Origin: Clostridia bacterium
GTDB lineage: Bacteria; Bacillota; Clostridia; Oscillospirales; Acutalibacteraceae
NCBI GenBank assembly: GCA_017516965.1
Contig: JAFXAP010000010.1
Coordinates: 1-64,000, forward strand
Direction of reading: 5' to 3'
DNA: 64,000 bases
In this document: in pieces, positions 27,939 to 37,657 of the stretch
How positions within the stretch are numbered: position 1 is the stretch's first letter
How the letters are laid out: each line of letters begins with the position of its first letter
Position numbers and translations under genes: made by a program
The notes under the pieces: generated by a model
What the model was told of the DNA's origin: nothing
Seen by the model: only the letters and a program-made list of their open reading frames with translations
Databases searched by the model: none

Positions 27939-29285
27939 TTAGTGCCTGTCACAAAGTGAAGGTACATTATTACGTGTAAAGTACCCAAGTCTTATAAGGG
28001 TACAGCCTGCTTTTGCCATTTTGCCCGTTTCGGTGCAATAGGCAACTGTTGAAAGCCCTGATTTATATGTAAACCTTTTTACCGCCGAAGGGTTGTTTTT
28101 GTAAATATTATTAACTATATTCGAAAAGATTTCGGGCGCTGTATTTTTGGTGTTTAATGAGTGCCATACCGAACAACTGTACTGAGGAGTTATACCAACA
28201 AACCAGTTGTTACCGCCCGATTCATCGGTACCTGTTTTTCCGGCAACTTCAATATCGGCGCAGTCAATATTTTCGCCAGTTCCGCCCGGGGCTACAACCT
28301 CTCTGAGCATACGGTTCATAAGCTCGGACGTGTCGGTTTTTATTACCTGTGTAGTAGTTTTTTCTCGGGTATATATTATATTTGAGTCTATATCGGCTAT
28401 TTTAAGTACTGCTTTAGGCGCGCTATAAAAACCGCCGTTTGCAAACATTTGGTAATACCCTGCCATATCAACAGGTGAAACGCCCTGGCTTAATGAACCT
28501 AAAGCAATATTACCTATTACTTCATCTTCACCATAAACCGAAGCTGTATATTTTTCATCAGCTAATGATATACCAAGCTTTGTCTCTAAAAATTGGATTG
28601 ATTGGTTAACGCCTACATCGTTAAGACATTTGACCGCTACCGTGTTAATAGATTCCTTTACAGCTTGAAAAGGGTAGGCGTATTTTTTTGTATATACACC
28701 GCTGGCATTTTTTGGCCAGTCGCGATAACTGCCGTTTTCTTCTTTAACTTGTTTATAGGGTGAATCTTCATAACGGCTTGACCAGTTGATAACGCCGTTT
28801 TCTATCGCCGGCGTATAAACGCTTAAAGGTTTAAATGCCGAACAGGGATCTGTGGGGTTGGTTGAAAAATTCAAGGCATCTTTTGAATTAGTGCTGTAAG
28901 CCGCTATCAGATTTCCGTTTAAATCGGTTATGGCGCTACCGATGTTGATTTTTTGGTCTAAGTTGTCGCAACTTTCATTAAGCGCTGAGTTTACAACGCT
29001 GTCACAAGCGGTGTAAATTGTATATCCACCCTTAAAAAGTTGTTTTTTTGCCGACTTTTCACTTAAATTTTCCTTTTCGGTAATTATTTTTACAGCTTCA
29101 TCAACCGCTATTTGTACGTAGGCGTTTTTTTCTTCTTTTTCAAATTTAGATAAAGAGTTAAACTCGGCGATAATTTTTCCCGTGGAATCAAGCACCGATA
29201 ATTTAGCGTTGCTGTCTGCGCAGGCACACAGGGAAAAGGCGATTGCAATAGCAATAAAATTTGCCGTTAATTTTTTAATATTCAT
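27939..29285 (-). CDS. Penicillin-binding transpeptidase lipoprotein lacking the glycosyltransferase domain
   Basis: 448 aa. Lipoprotein signal with a CACADS-type lipobox near residues 20-22. Class-A-PBP-style linker (GGYTIYTACDSVVNSALNE) and transpeptidase domain with all three active-site motifs: SxxK as S149-AF-K152, SxN as S212-I-N214, and KTG at 350-352. The GT51 glycosyltransferase domain that normally precedes it is missing, leaving only about 70 residues. Predicted to cross-link peptidoglycan or act on a modified wall substrate outside the membrane. Its start overlaps the upstream Wzy_C-like gene by 11 nt, so the two are translationally coupled. Confidence 0.88.
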   Translation of the reverse strand: MNIKKLTANFIAIAIAFSLCACADSNAKLSVLDSTGKIIAEFNSLSKFEKEEKNAYVQIAVDEAVKIITEKENLSEKSAKKQLFKGGYTIYTACDSVVNSALNESCDNLDQKINIGSAITDLNGNLIAAYSTNSKDALNFSTNPTDPCSAFKPLSVYTPAIENGVINWSSRYEDSPYKQVKEENGSYRDWPKNASGVYTKKYAYPFQAVKESINTVAVKCLNDVGVNQSIQFLETKLGISLADEKYTASVYGEDEVIGNIALGSLSQGVSPVDMAGYYQMFANGGFYSAPKAVLKIADIDSNIIYTREKTTTQVIKTDTSELMNRMLREVVAPGGTGENIDCADIEVAGKTGTDESGGNNWFVGITPQYSCSVWHSLNTKNTAPEIFSNIVNNIYKNNPSAVKRFTYKSGLSTVAYCTETGKMAKAGCTLIRLGYFTRNNVPSLCDRH

Positions 29286-30981
29286 TATCTTGCACCTGTT
29301 CTAAATTTTCTATATAGTGTAAAACATCCCGAGCAAGTTGTGTGTTGGGCTGTTCGTCAATCATACGGCCTAAACGGCTTAGCCTTTGGTTATTGCTCTC
29401 TAATTTTTTCTTTGTGCTAAGTAGTTCTTCTTTGCAAATGTCAGCGCTGACATTATCACCCATTTTTTCATAAGCAGATATTCCGTTTATAAGCATTATG
29501 CAGTATTCCTCATATTCGGTATAGCGGAAAGGCATTCTTTCAAAAGCTGCATGCTTGTTTTCAAAAACTTTAACAAAATCCCCTTCGGAATACGCGTATT
29601 TTGCTTTTGCGCTAAAGGGAGCATAGTAATATTGGTTTTGATTTAAAATGATATCGGCCAGTTCGTTTGAGCGGTCAATGTTTTCTTCGTCGCCTAACAT
29701 ATTAAGGGTATTGCGTGTGTTGTATGGAAACAAACTATGCGCAACCTCGCGTGCGCCAAAATGCGCCAAACCGAGAGCCGCTGCCATATACAAATTAATC
29801 AACGCAAGAAGTGTTGCTATTATTTTAAACACAAGACTCTTTTCAAGAACTATTTGTTTATCGCTTGGGTCTTCACAAAGCAGTAAAAGCAACATAAACA
29901 TTCCAATAAATTGAAGATTAAAATCCAAAAGTGAATGCAAGCAGATTACTGCAACCATAATTTTTCGAGAAACAGATATATGCTTTTTGAGTAAAAAGCG
30001 TACTATTGCTGCAATAAAAAGAAGGGCAGGTATGATGCCTATATCAAGAAAAATTTGTAAAAATTCGTTGTGCGCATAAGCCACGTTATAAACGCCGGTT
30101 TGAATACTGCCCTGAATAAAATGATAACCCATATACCCCATGCCAAACGGGTACTTTATAATAAGTGGTAGCGCGTCTGCAAGATAAAGCAAACGACCTA
30201 TAAAGGTGCTTTCGGTTAAACCAAACTTCAAATATCGGCTAAAAACATTTCCGTGAGGTCCAAAAAAGGCAATGATAAAAACTACCGTTAATACCGAAAG
30301 CGCACCGATGATGATTGTGAATTTAAGTTTTTTGTTTGCATTTAGTAAAACGGTTATAAAATTAGAAACCACAAAAAGCAAAAAGGTGGTGCGGCTACCT
30401 GTGTAAAGCAATCCTCCAATTAAGATGGCTAAAGATATGTAGTCTATAATCTTGAATTTTGTTTTGGAAATAATTAAAAGTTCACATACAAGTAAAAACA
30501 AAGCAAAAGTGTTTGGGTATTGAAAAAATCCCGAAAGTCTTTCTGAAACTAAAAAAAGATTTTTGATGCCGGGAATAAAGGAAGCAACCGCGCTTATAAG
30601 CGCCATTATGGCTCCGACATATGCCAGAACATCTAAAGCAATGTGGGCTTTATTTGTCTGCCACAAAGAAATGAGATATAAAATCAAGGGTAAAAATTTC
30701 AAAAAGCCTATAAAAGCCATACCACTATCTATTGCCCATAAAGCAGAAATCCCGTAAAAAAGGACAATGACCGCAACTGAAATAGACATTAAATTAATTT
30801 TGATACGTAAATTTTTGTTTTTAAGAATTTTTACAAATAAATATACACTAAACGCAACAGATAATAAGCAAGAAACAAATTCGTTAAATCCGCCTACTGC
30901 GAAAAGGGTAATTAAAAATATAATATCTGCAAAAGAAATATTTTCTTTTGAAAAACTTTTTAGTTTATGTAAAAATTGCAT
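29275..30981 (-). CDS. O-antigen ligase/polymerase-like (Wzy_C) membrane protein with C-terminal helical repeats
   Basis: 568 aa from ATG 30981 (Shine-Dalgarno GAGGAA); an upstream in-frame start at 31005 lacks one. About 10-12 membrane segments over residues 15-400. The Wzy_C/WaaL signature region includes SGFFQYPNTFALFLL, then TGSRTTFLLF and AYAHNEFLQIFLDIGI. Residues about 420-565 are soluble and TPR-like. Family members transfer lipid-linked glycans to acceptors or polymerise them. In a Gram-positive this suggests glycosylation or polymerisation of a surface polymer or protein; the co-transcribed giant surface protein is a possible acceptor (inference). Confidence 0.85.
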   Translation of the reverse strand: MQFLHKLKSFSKENISFADIIFLITLFAVGGFNEFVSCLLSVAFSVYLFVKILKNKNLRIKINLMSISVAVIVLFYGISALWAIDSGMAFIGFLKFLPLILYLISLWQTNKAHIALDVLAYVGAIMALISAVASFIPGIKNLFLVSERLSGFFQYPNTFALFLLVCELLIISKTKFKIIDYISLAILIGGLLYTGSRTTFLLFVVSNFITVLLNANKKLKFTIIIGALSVLTVVFIIAFFGPHGNVFSRYLKFGLTESTFIGRLLYLADALPLIIKYPFGMGYMGYHFIQGSIQTGVYNVAYAHNEFLQIFLDIGIIPALLFIAAIVRFLLKKHISVSRKIMVAVICLHSLLDFNLQFIGMFMLLLLLCEDPSDKQIVLEKSLVFKIIATLLALINLYMAAALGLAHFGAREVAHSLFPYNTRNTLNMLGDEENIDRSNELADIILNQNQYYYAPFSAKAKYAYSEGDFVKVFENKHAAFERMPFRYTEYEEYCIMLINGISAYEKMGDNVSADICKEELLSTKKKLESNNQRLSRLGRMIDEQPNTQLARDVLHYIENLEQVQDNEY

Positions 30982-31066
30982 TATTGTTCCTCGCTCTTGT
31001 AACAAAATTTGCAGTTGAGTTATGTAATCATTAAATATAATATTATTTATTATATTAGTATAACAT

Positions 31067-31095
31067 GCGCGAACATCAAAATCAATAATTATTAC
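31067..31095 (-). promoter_or_regulatory. Promoter of the ligase-transpeptidase-surface protein operon
   Basis: On the minus strand: TTGATT (31095-31090), 17-nt spacer and TATACT (31072-31067), 86 nt upstream of the first ATG. The opposite strand has a TATAAT at 31193-31198 for the divergent beta-helix gene, with no well-spaced -35. Nothing else is evident in this 306-nt gap. Confidence 0.65.
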
Positions 31096-31287
31096 AGCGC
31101 AAATACCAAAACTTTTTACAATTACCTTTTAAAGCAATTAAAGTTAAATAATATCGCAATAAAGTGTTGATTTTTGTTAAGAAAAAAAGTATTATAATAA
31201 GAGATGCTTTAAAAAAATAATAATACTTTAACTATAGTAACCAAGTACGTAGTTGCGTTTTATTTAATATTTTGGGGTGATGGTTTT

Positions 31288-34200
31288 ATGAAAGCGAAAA
31301 TTAGAATTATATCGGTGATGATATGTTTTGTTATGATCACCTTGGCTTTTAATGTAACGTCACTTTTCCCTTTAATATCGCTGGCAGTCGATGAAGAAAT
31401 CTTGCAGGAGCGAACAGAGATTGTTACACTTGCAGAAGGTGATGATGCTGCGACGCATGGTAGAAATTTTGCTGCAATTAATGAAGCTCTTTCTTCACAA
31501 ACGGAAGATGGTACGCTTTTGACTGTAAAGCTTCAGGCTCAAGAAGGTTCTTTGTGTACCCAATTTTATGTTGGTATGGTTAGAAATGACGGCACGCTTG
31601 CCAGAACTTCTTTAAAAATTCGTTCAAACACAATCGTAGATTTAAACGGTTTGACCCTTATGCGCGCCGGAGAAATGGATAATATGTTCCAAAACTGTGA
31701 TTATTCGGGTGAAACGCAAAACGGAAAGGGTTACTCTCTTTCTGAAAATATAACAATTAAAAACGGCGTAATCGATGGATATTATGGTGATACCGAAACT
31801 TATGGCGCATCTAATCTTATCAACATAGGTCACGCAACTAAAATCACATTAAGTGACGTTGTTTTTAAAAATAGCCACGGTGGTCATCTTGTAGAACTTA
31901 CGGGTTGTCAGGATTGCGTTATTACAAGATGCACCTTTGAAGGTTATATGAAAGAAGAAATCACCAGCTTTGCTGAAGCGCTTCAGTTTGACGTGTGCGA
32001 TGCTAACTCCGGTGATGAAGCCTGGAACGCTGTTTACTGTAACGGCGATTCATCCGACAGCACCTACTGTCAAAATTGTATAGTAACAGATTGTAAGTTT
32101 TATGATTTTCCATCAGGCATTGGTAATCATAAATCCATTCACGGAAACGAAAATCATTCAAGAAACTTTACTATTAAAAACAATATATTCAATAATACTC
32201 TCGACACAAACCAAAGCGCTATCTGGATTTGCGGTATGGATGACGCTACGGTAGAAAACAATACCTTTGAAGGCAATTATTCTTCGGCAGTGCTTGTCAG
32301 CGGAAGTAAAAACACCGCAATTTTAGGTAATACTGTTAAGTTAAAGAAGACTGCCTTTTACATTACAAAAGCCAGCGCATACATCAAGAACTCAAAAGGC
32401 GAAACAGCGCCGGATTATATTTCCGAATGTTCAATAGAAGGTAATACTATTACTGTAGAACCGGGTGGTATTGATGAAGGAAACGATAATTTTTGTGGTA
32501 TAGCCATACATAATGAATCGCAGGTTGATAGTATTACAGGAAATTCGGTTGTTGTTAATTCGACAAGCGAAAACGCGCACGCAATAGATATTACAAGCGG
32601 ATCAACCGTCGGCTTGATCTCTTCTAATGAAAAAATACATTCAGAGCAGGGTATAGGAATTCGAATTTCAAAATCAACGGTTTCGGAGATTTCTTTAAAC
32701 GGAATAACCTCGTATAACGATGGTATACAGATTGCAACCGATGCTGCTGTAACTACTATTTCCTCAAACTCCGCTACCTCATCAAATGCTGATGCAATTT
32801 ATTTTTATAAGTCTGATATCGGTACGCTTTCTGATAATACACTTGTCTCTAAAAAGAATGCAGCCCTTTGTTCTTCGGGTTCTATTTTTGAAAAAATTGA
32901 AAATAATACCTTTGACGGCTATACCTATGGCGTTCAGGTTGTAGGTTCATCTGTGCTTACAAACCTTTTATCAAACAATATCACATCTAAAACAATTGAT
33001 GGAATCTATATTTCAGGCTCATCGGAAATTACCAACATAAAAGGCAACACGGTTTATGGCGACGAATATGGTATTCGTTTTTGCACAGGCTGTAAGGCCA
33101 CAACAATTTCCAATAATAAAATTTATGACAGCGGTAAAAACAGCATTCATATCATTGCTTCTGAAGTTGGAACAATTTCCAACAACGAAATAAAAAACAG
33201 CGCTGACTGTGGAATTTATGCTTCCACATCAACAATTTCCAACATAAAAAGCAACAAGATTACCGAGTGCAAGAGTTGTGGTATTAAGCTTTCTAAAACA
33301 AAGATTTCAAAAATTTCTTCAAACGAAATATCTTCAAATTCCGGTGGCATACAGGTTATAACTAATTCTGAGGTAACTACTATTTCCTCAAACAAGGTTA
33401 CATCATCAACCGCAGATGCGATGTATGTTTATAAGTCTGATGTTGGTACGCTTTCCTCTAATACATTAGTTTCTAAAAAGAAGGCGGCACTTTGCTCATC
33501 GGGTTCTGATTTTAGTAAAATTGAAAAGAATACGCTTAAGGGTTATACCCACGGTATTCAGGTTGCAAGTTCTTCAAAACTTACAAATCTTTTATCAAAT
33601 ACTATCACTTCACAAACAAGTGACGGAATTTATGCCTTGGGTTCATCGGGAATTACCAACATAAAAAGCAACACCATTTCCGCTGACCAATATGGCATTC
33701 GTTTTACTACAGGCTGTAAATCCACAACAATTTCTAACAATAAAATTCACAACAGCGGTAAAAACAGTATCAATATTAGCGGCTCTAAAGTAGGAACAAT
33801 TTCCAAAAATGATATAAAAAACAGCGGAGATTGCGGAATTTTTGCTTCTACAGGAACAGTTTCTAATATAACAGAAAACAAGATTACCAAGTGTAAAAAT
33901 CGCGGTATTCAGCTTTCTAAAACAAAGGTTTCAAAAATTTCTTCAAACGAAATATCATCAAGTTCCAGTGGTATACAGATTATAACCAATTCTACGGTAA
34001 CTACCATTTCCTCAAACAAGGTTACATCATCAACCGCAGATGCAATTTATGCTTATAAATCTGATATTGGTACGCTTTCCTCTAATACATTAGTTTCTAA
34101 AAAGAAGGCGGCTCTTTGCTCTTCGGGTTCTAATTTTAGTAAAATTGAAAAGAATACTCTTAAAGGTTATACCTATGGTGTTCAGGCAGTAGGCTCTTCT

Positions 34201-34902
34201 GCGATTAAAAACCTTTTGTCAAACACCATTAATTCTCAAAAAAATGACGGAATCTGCATTTCGGGTTCGTCGGGAATTACTAACATAAAAAGCAACACCG
34301 TTTATGGTGACCAAAATGGTATTCGTTTTACCACCGGCTGTAAATCTACAACCATTTCTAACAATAAAATTTACAACAGCGGTAAAAGTGGCATTAATAT
34401 TATCGGTTCTAAGATTGGAACAATTTCCAACAACGATATTAAAAACAGCGGTGACTGTGGAATTTATGTTTCTTCGGGAACGGTTTCCAACATAACGGGG
34501 AACAAGATTACCAAGGGCAAAAACTGCGGCGTTTATGCTACATCAACAGGTATAGTAAAGAAAATTTTTGGTAATGAGATTAAAAGTTTTAAGAAGTATG
34601 GAATAAAACTTGTAAATAAGAAGAATACAGTCAGTATAGGTAATAATGTGCTTTCAGGCAATTCTGCCGGTAAAGTGCATAATTCGGGAAAGAATAAATC
34701 TATTAACAAAGCCGGTTTCCAAAAGATACTTTCAAATACGTATTATTTTACATCAAAGGGAAAAATTAAGACAGGTTGGCTGACTGTAAAGGGCAAAAAA
34801 TACTATTTTAACAGTTCCGGTGTAATGGCTAAAAACACAGCTATGAAAATCGGCAAAAAAACATATAAGTTTGATTCAAACGGCGTTTGTAAAAACAAAT
34901 AG
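31288..34902 (+). CDS. Secreted right-handed beta-helix protein with cell-wall-binding C-terminus
   Basis: 1204 aa. Signal peptide (about 1-33), then a parallel beta-helix resembling pectate-lyase/NosD-type folds: short repeating coils with NTF/SNTI/GNTV turns (for example IENNTFDGY, ISNNKIY). Residues about 458-1081 consist of three near-identical 208-aa units. The C-terminal 60 residues match choline/glucan-binding-type repeats (YYFTSKGKIKTGWLTVKGKK, then YYFNSSGVMAKN), implying non-covalent wall attachment. No catalytic site recognised; could be a polysaccharide-binding protein or lyase-derived adhesin. Diverges from the ligase operon. Shine-Dalgarno GGGGTGA. Confidence 0.85.
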   Translation: MKAKIRIISVMICFVMITLAFNVTSLFPLISLAVDEEILQERTEIVTLAEGDDAATHGRNFAAINEALSSQTEDGTLLTVKLQAQEGSLCTQFYVGMVRNDGTLARTSLKIRSNTIVDLNGLTLMRAGEMDNMFQNCDYSGETQNGKGYSLSENITIKNGVIDGYYGDTETYGASNLINIGHATKITLSDVVFKNSHGGHLVELTGCQDCVITRCTFEGYMKEEITSFAEALQFDVCDANSGDEAWNAVYCNGDSSDSTYCQNCIVTDCKFYDFPSGIGNHKSIHGNENHSRNFTIKNNIFNNTLDTNQSAIWICGMDDATVENNTFEGNYSSAVLVSGSKNTAILGNTVKLKKTAFYITKASAYIKNSKGETAPDYISECSIEGNTITVEPGGIDEGNDNFCGIAIHNESQVDSITGNSVVVNSTSENAHAIDITSGSTVGLISSNEKIHSEQGIGIRISKSTVSEISLNGITSYNDGIQIATDAAVTTISSNSATSSNADAIYFYKSDIGTLSDNTLVSKKNAALCSSGSIFEKIENNTFDGYTYGVQVVGSSVLTNLLSNNITSKTIDGIYISGSSEITNIKGNTVYGDEYGIRFCTGCKATTISNNKIYDSGKNSIHIIASEVGTISNNEIKNSADCGIYASTSTISNIKSNKITECKSCGIKLSKTKISKISSNEISSNSGGIQVITNSEVTTISSNKVTSSTADAMYVYKSDVGTLSSNTLVSKKKAALCSSGSDFSKIEKNTLKGYTHGIQVASSSKLTNLLSNTITSQTSDGIYALGSSGITNIKSNTISADQYGIRFTTGCKSTTISNNKIHNSGKNSINISGSKVGTISKNDIKNSGDCGIFASTGTVSNITENKITKCKNRGIQLSKTKVSKISSNEISSSSSGIQIITNSTVTTISSNKVTSSTADAIYAYKSDIGTLSSNTLVSKKKAALCSSGSNFSKIEKNTLKGYTYGVQAVGSSAIKNLLSNTINSQKNDGICISGSSGITNIKSNTVYGDQNGIRFTTGCKSTTISNNKIYNSGKSGINIIGSKIGTISNNDIKNSGDCGIYVSSGTVSNITGNKITKGKNCGVYATSTGIVKKIFGNEIKSFKKYGIKLVNKKNTVSIGNNVLSGNSAGKVHNSGKNKSINKAGFQKILSNTYYFTSKGKIKTGWLTVKGKKYYFNSSGVMAKNTAMKIGKKTYKFDSNGVCKNK
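32659..34530 (+). repeat. Three tandem 624-bp units in the beta-helix gene
   Basis: The motif GTAACTAC(T/C)ATT recurs at 32749, 33373 and 33997, an exact 624-nt (208-codon) period. Units 2 and 3 are much more alike than unit 1, pointing to recent duplication or gene conversion. Confidence 0.9.
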
Positions 34903-34978
34903 TATTTTCTTTTGATTAGCTTATAACAGGCTTAGATAGCGCGGTAAAAAAACAACTTGTAAAAACAAGGTTTTAATA

Positions 34979-35007
34979 TTGACATTATATCTCAGCTATT
35001 ATAAAAT
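34979..35007 (+). promoter_or_regulatory. Promoter of the secreted FnIII-like gene
   Basis: Perfect TTGACA, 17-nt spacer and TAAAAT; 32 nt upstream of the ATG. A weak hairpin (CTTGT/ACAAG plus TTTT, about 34955-34974) may terminate the preceding gene. Confidence 0.85.
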
Positions 35008-35039
35008 TAAGCATATAAAATATAAAGAGGAGAATTTTT

Positions 35040-36638
35040 ATGAAAATCAAAAGGTTATTAGCGGCAGTTATGGTTATGGTAATGATTTTTACCTGTTTAT
35101 TTACTATGCCCGTTTCGGCTGCTGTTACAGATAAGGCGGTTTATCCAGTTGAATTTGCTAAATTGTATTATGTTGACTATACTAATAGCATAGATGTTTA
35201 CTGGCTTGAATTTACTCTTGAAAAAGCAGGTTTAGTAAGATTTAGACAAATTCCTATGACTGATGATTCCGGTAACGAATTAAGAATAGATTATCGTTTA
35301 TATCACGCTAATAACAACGATAAAGGCTCGGAGATTTGGTCAAACTATGCCAATAACATACCTAAAAACAAGTATAATGAACACGATATTACGATAGGTT
35401 TGGCAGCTGGTACATATCGTATGGAAATGGCTGCAGATTATATCTATATTCCTAGCAATCAAACCCGTAGACTAACCTTCCAATTTGATTATTCTGCTAT
35501 TAACAATTATGAAACTGAAGGTAATAATACAAAGAAAACAGCTGATAAATTAACCCTTAATAAAAAGATGAACGGTTACATAGATAATTCGGTGGATTAT
35601 TATGCGTTAACCGTTACTAAAGATACGCTCATTCGTTTTAAAATAGGTAATTATGGCAACCTCTATTCCGAAACATCAATTAAACTTGAAAAAGCAGATG
35701 GCACAAGTAAGTATTTGGTTAAGAGTGACGCAGTTGCAACCAGCGATGGCGCTTATTTTGATGTTCTGCTTAAAAAAGGCAAAAACTATATATACATAAA
35801 TCCTCCTTACGAAAAACAAATTTATTATTCAATAACTCCTTCTACAAATGTAAAAGTTAGCGCGCCCACAATTAAAAATTTAAAGATTACAGGTACTCGT
35901 GTAGATGTAAGTTGGTCTCAACCTTCCGATGTTAGCGGTTACGAAGTTTGGAGAAAAATTAACAACGGTAGTTGGAAGTGTGAACTTACTTCCGGTATAA
36001 ACACAATAGGGTTTTATCAAACCGGCACTAACTTTAATAATACCTATCAATTCAAAGTAAGAGCTTATAAGAAAATAGATGGTAAAAAGGTTTATAGCGA
36101 TTGGTCTAAAATCAAAGCTCTTAACCCAACTCCCACAAATATTAAGCTTTCAAAATCCTCTTACACATATAACGGTAAAAAGATAACCCCTTCGGTTACA
36201 ATTAAAGATAAAAAGGGGAAAACCTTGAAAAAGGATGTCGACTATAAGATTAGCTATGCTTCCGGAAGAAAGGAAGTTGGTAAATATAAAGTTACTATCA
36301 CTTTTAAGGGCAACTATTCCGGAAAAAAGACAGTTTACTTTAAAATCAATCCAAAAGGAACTTCTGTTTCGAGTGTAACAGCGGCAAAGAAGAGCCTTAA
36401 GGTAAAACTTAAAAAGCAAACTACAAAGACTTCCGGCTATCAAATTCAATATAGCACTTCTAAAAAATTCAGTAGCGCAAAAACAGTAACAATTAAAAGC
36501 AATAAAACTACTTCGGCAACACTAAAGAGCCTTAAATCAAAGAAAACATACTATGTTCGCGTTAGAACATATAAAACGGTAAAGGGTACAAAGTATTACT
36601 CAGGCTGGTCAAGTGCAAAAGTAAAGAAAACAAAATAA
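35040..36638 (+). CDS. Secreted multi-module protein with FnIII- and Ig-like domains
   Basis: 532 aa. Signal peptide (about 1-28, ending PVSAA). Residues about 35-150 and 155-275 look like two beta-sandwich, PPC-like modules. An FnIII-type domain follows (about 280-365: VDVSWSQPSDVSGYEVWRK), then the YTYNGKKITPSVTIK module (about 375-440) and the terminal FnIII-like module ending KTYYVRVRTYKTVKG and YYSGWS. The last two modules are diverged paralogues of those in the lipoprotein at 426 and the giant protein at 22204. No anchor seen; secreted or wall-associated, function unknown. Confidence 0.8.
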   Translation: MKIKRLLAAVMVMVMIFTCLFTMPVSAAVTDKAVYPVEFAKLYYVDYTNSIDVYWLEFTLEKAGLVRFRQIPMTDDSGNELRIDYRLYHANNNDKGSEIWSNYANNIPKNKYNEHDITIGLAAGTYRMEMAADYIYIPSNQTRRLTFQFDYSAINNYETEGNNTKKTADKLTLNKKMNGYIDNSVDYYALTVTKDTLIRFKIGNYGNLYSETSIKLEKADGTSKYLVKSDAVATSDGAYFDVLLKKGKNYIYINPPYEKQIYYSITPSTNVKVSAPTIKNLKITGTRVDVSWSQPSDVSGYEVWRKINNGSWKCELTSGINTIGFYQTGTNFNNTYQFKVRAYKKIDGKKVYSDWSKIKALNPTPTNIKLSKSSYTYNGKKITPSVTIKDKKGKTLKKDVDYKISYASGRKEVGKYKVTITFKGNYSGKKTVYFKINPKGTSVSSVTAAKKSLKVKLKKQTTKTSGYQIQYSTSKKFSSAKTVTIKSNKTTSATLKSLKSKKTYYVRVRTYKTVKGTKYYSGWSSAKVKKTK

Positions 36639-36740
36639 GTTTAAATCTATAGTTGCGTTTTTACTGTTACTTAATTACTTTCAAAAAAATCCTCTGTCAA
36701 AAAACGTAGATAGCAGTGGAAAGTGAAAAGCGAAAAAGTA

Positions 36741-36771
36741 AAAATCCTCATTCTTGCGAATGAGGATTTTT

Positions 36772-36772
<1 letters not shown>
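36741..36772. terminator. Bidirectional terminator between the secreted-protein gene and tRNA-Ala
   Basis: AAAATCCTCATTC / GAATGAGGATTTT with a 4-nt loop and runs of A/T on both sides. It ends exactly at the tRNA 3' CCA on the opposite strand. Confidence 0.9.
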
Positions 36773-36847
<75 letters not shown>

Positions 36848-36997
36848 GTTATTTGAAGTAAGAGGTAATAGTGAATAGTGAAGAAGTATTTTTAACTCCC
36901 GACTATGTCAATATACCAAACAGTACATTAATGTTATCATAATGCTTTCAAAAAATCAAGAGTAGTATAAATTTTATTAAAAAAACACACTTTTTTG

Positions 36998-37026
36998 TTG
37001 ACTTTTTAAAGCCGTTGGGTTATAAT
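36998..37026 (+). promoter_or_regulatory. Promoter of rpmH
   Basis: TTGACT, 17-nt spacer, perfect TATAAT. The rest of the gap between the tRNA and this promoter (36848-36997) is AT-rich with no recognisable feature; no DnaA-box cluster was seen. Confidence 0.88.
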
Positions 37027-37106
37027 CCTTATCTATAAGGGGTATTTTGCCCACGTATAAATTTTGATATGTAATATTTATATCTCGGACAAGGAGGTTA
37101 GCAATA

Positions 37107-37241
37107 ATGAAAAGAACTTATCAGCCTAAGAAATTACATCGTAAAAAAGAACACGGTTTCCTTAAGAGAATGGCTACAGCCAATGGTCGTAAAGTTTTGG
37201 CTCGCCGTAGAGCAAAAGGAAGAAAGCAGTTATCTTACTAA
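37107..37241 (+). CDS. rpmH: 50S ribosomal protein L34
   Basis: 44 aa: [20 protein letters not shown], then [20 protein letters not shown], then QLSY. Complete L34 sequence with a perfect AAGGAGG Shine-Dalgarno. First gene of the conserved rpmH-rnpA-yidD-yidC-khpB block. Confidence 0.97.
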   Translation: MKRTYQPKKLHRKKEHGFLKRMATANGRKVLARRRAKGRKQLSY

Positions 37242-37244
37242 AGA

Positions 37245-37275
37245 AAAAGCCACTTCCAAGGTGGCTTTTACTTTT
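37245..37275 (+). terminator. Terminator/attenuator between rpmH and rnpA
   Basis: Stem AAAAGCCAC / GTGGCTTTT with a 7-nt loop, then ACTTTT. Likely reduces read-through so that L34 is made in excess over RnpA. Confidence 0.8.
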
Positions 37276-37318
37276 ATAGTAATTATCATGTAAAACCAAT
37301 GTGTAGTTAGGTGATATT

Positions 37319-37657
37319 ATGAGAGCCTACACAAAATTAAAACAAAATTGGGAATTTCATCGCGCATATAAACGTGGCGTGGCATTTGTTTCGCCTGAAT
37401 TTGTGCTTTACGTTGTAAAGGGTAAAAAGGATCAACTGCGTTTAGGCATTACTGCCGGTAAAAAAATTGGCACTGCAGTTAGTCGTAACCGCGCAAAACG
37501 TGTTATAACAGCCGCGTTTGATGAGTGCGCTCGGCATATTCCCGCAGGGCATGATTGCGTTGTTGTTGCCCGAACACGAATTATTAACACAAAAAGTAAT
37601 ATTGTTGCCGCCAATATGGCGCGTCATTTTAAAAAACAAAATCTATGGGTAGAATAA
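37319..37657 (+). CDS. rnpA: Ribonuclease P protein component
   Basis: 112 aa basic protein. Family signature KKIGTAVSRNRAKRVI, and an N-terminal segment with WEFHRAYKRG. Assists RNase P RNA in 5' tRNA maturation. Its end overlaps yidD by 13 nt. Confidence 0.95.
   Translation: MRAYTKLKQNWEFHRAYKRGVAFVSPEFVLYVVKGKKDQLRLGITAGKKIGTAVSRNRAKRVITAAFDECARHIPAGHDCVVVARTRIINTKSNIVAANMARHFKKQNLWVE

Noticed and set aside
29275-30981. Identification as a RodA/FtsW (SEDS) polymerase partner of the transpeptidase
   Set aside because: The pairing with a transpeptidase is suggestive, but the sequence shows a Wzy_C/WaaL-type region and a soluble TPR-like tail rather than SEDS signatures.
32659-34530. Possible assembly duplication of the 624-bp units
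   Set aside because: Unit 1 is clearly diverged from units 2 and 3 and all keep the frame, so a real protein repeat is more likely; the closeness of units 2 and 3 still deserves a read check.
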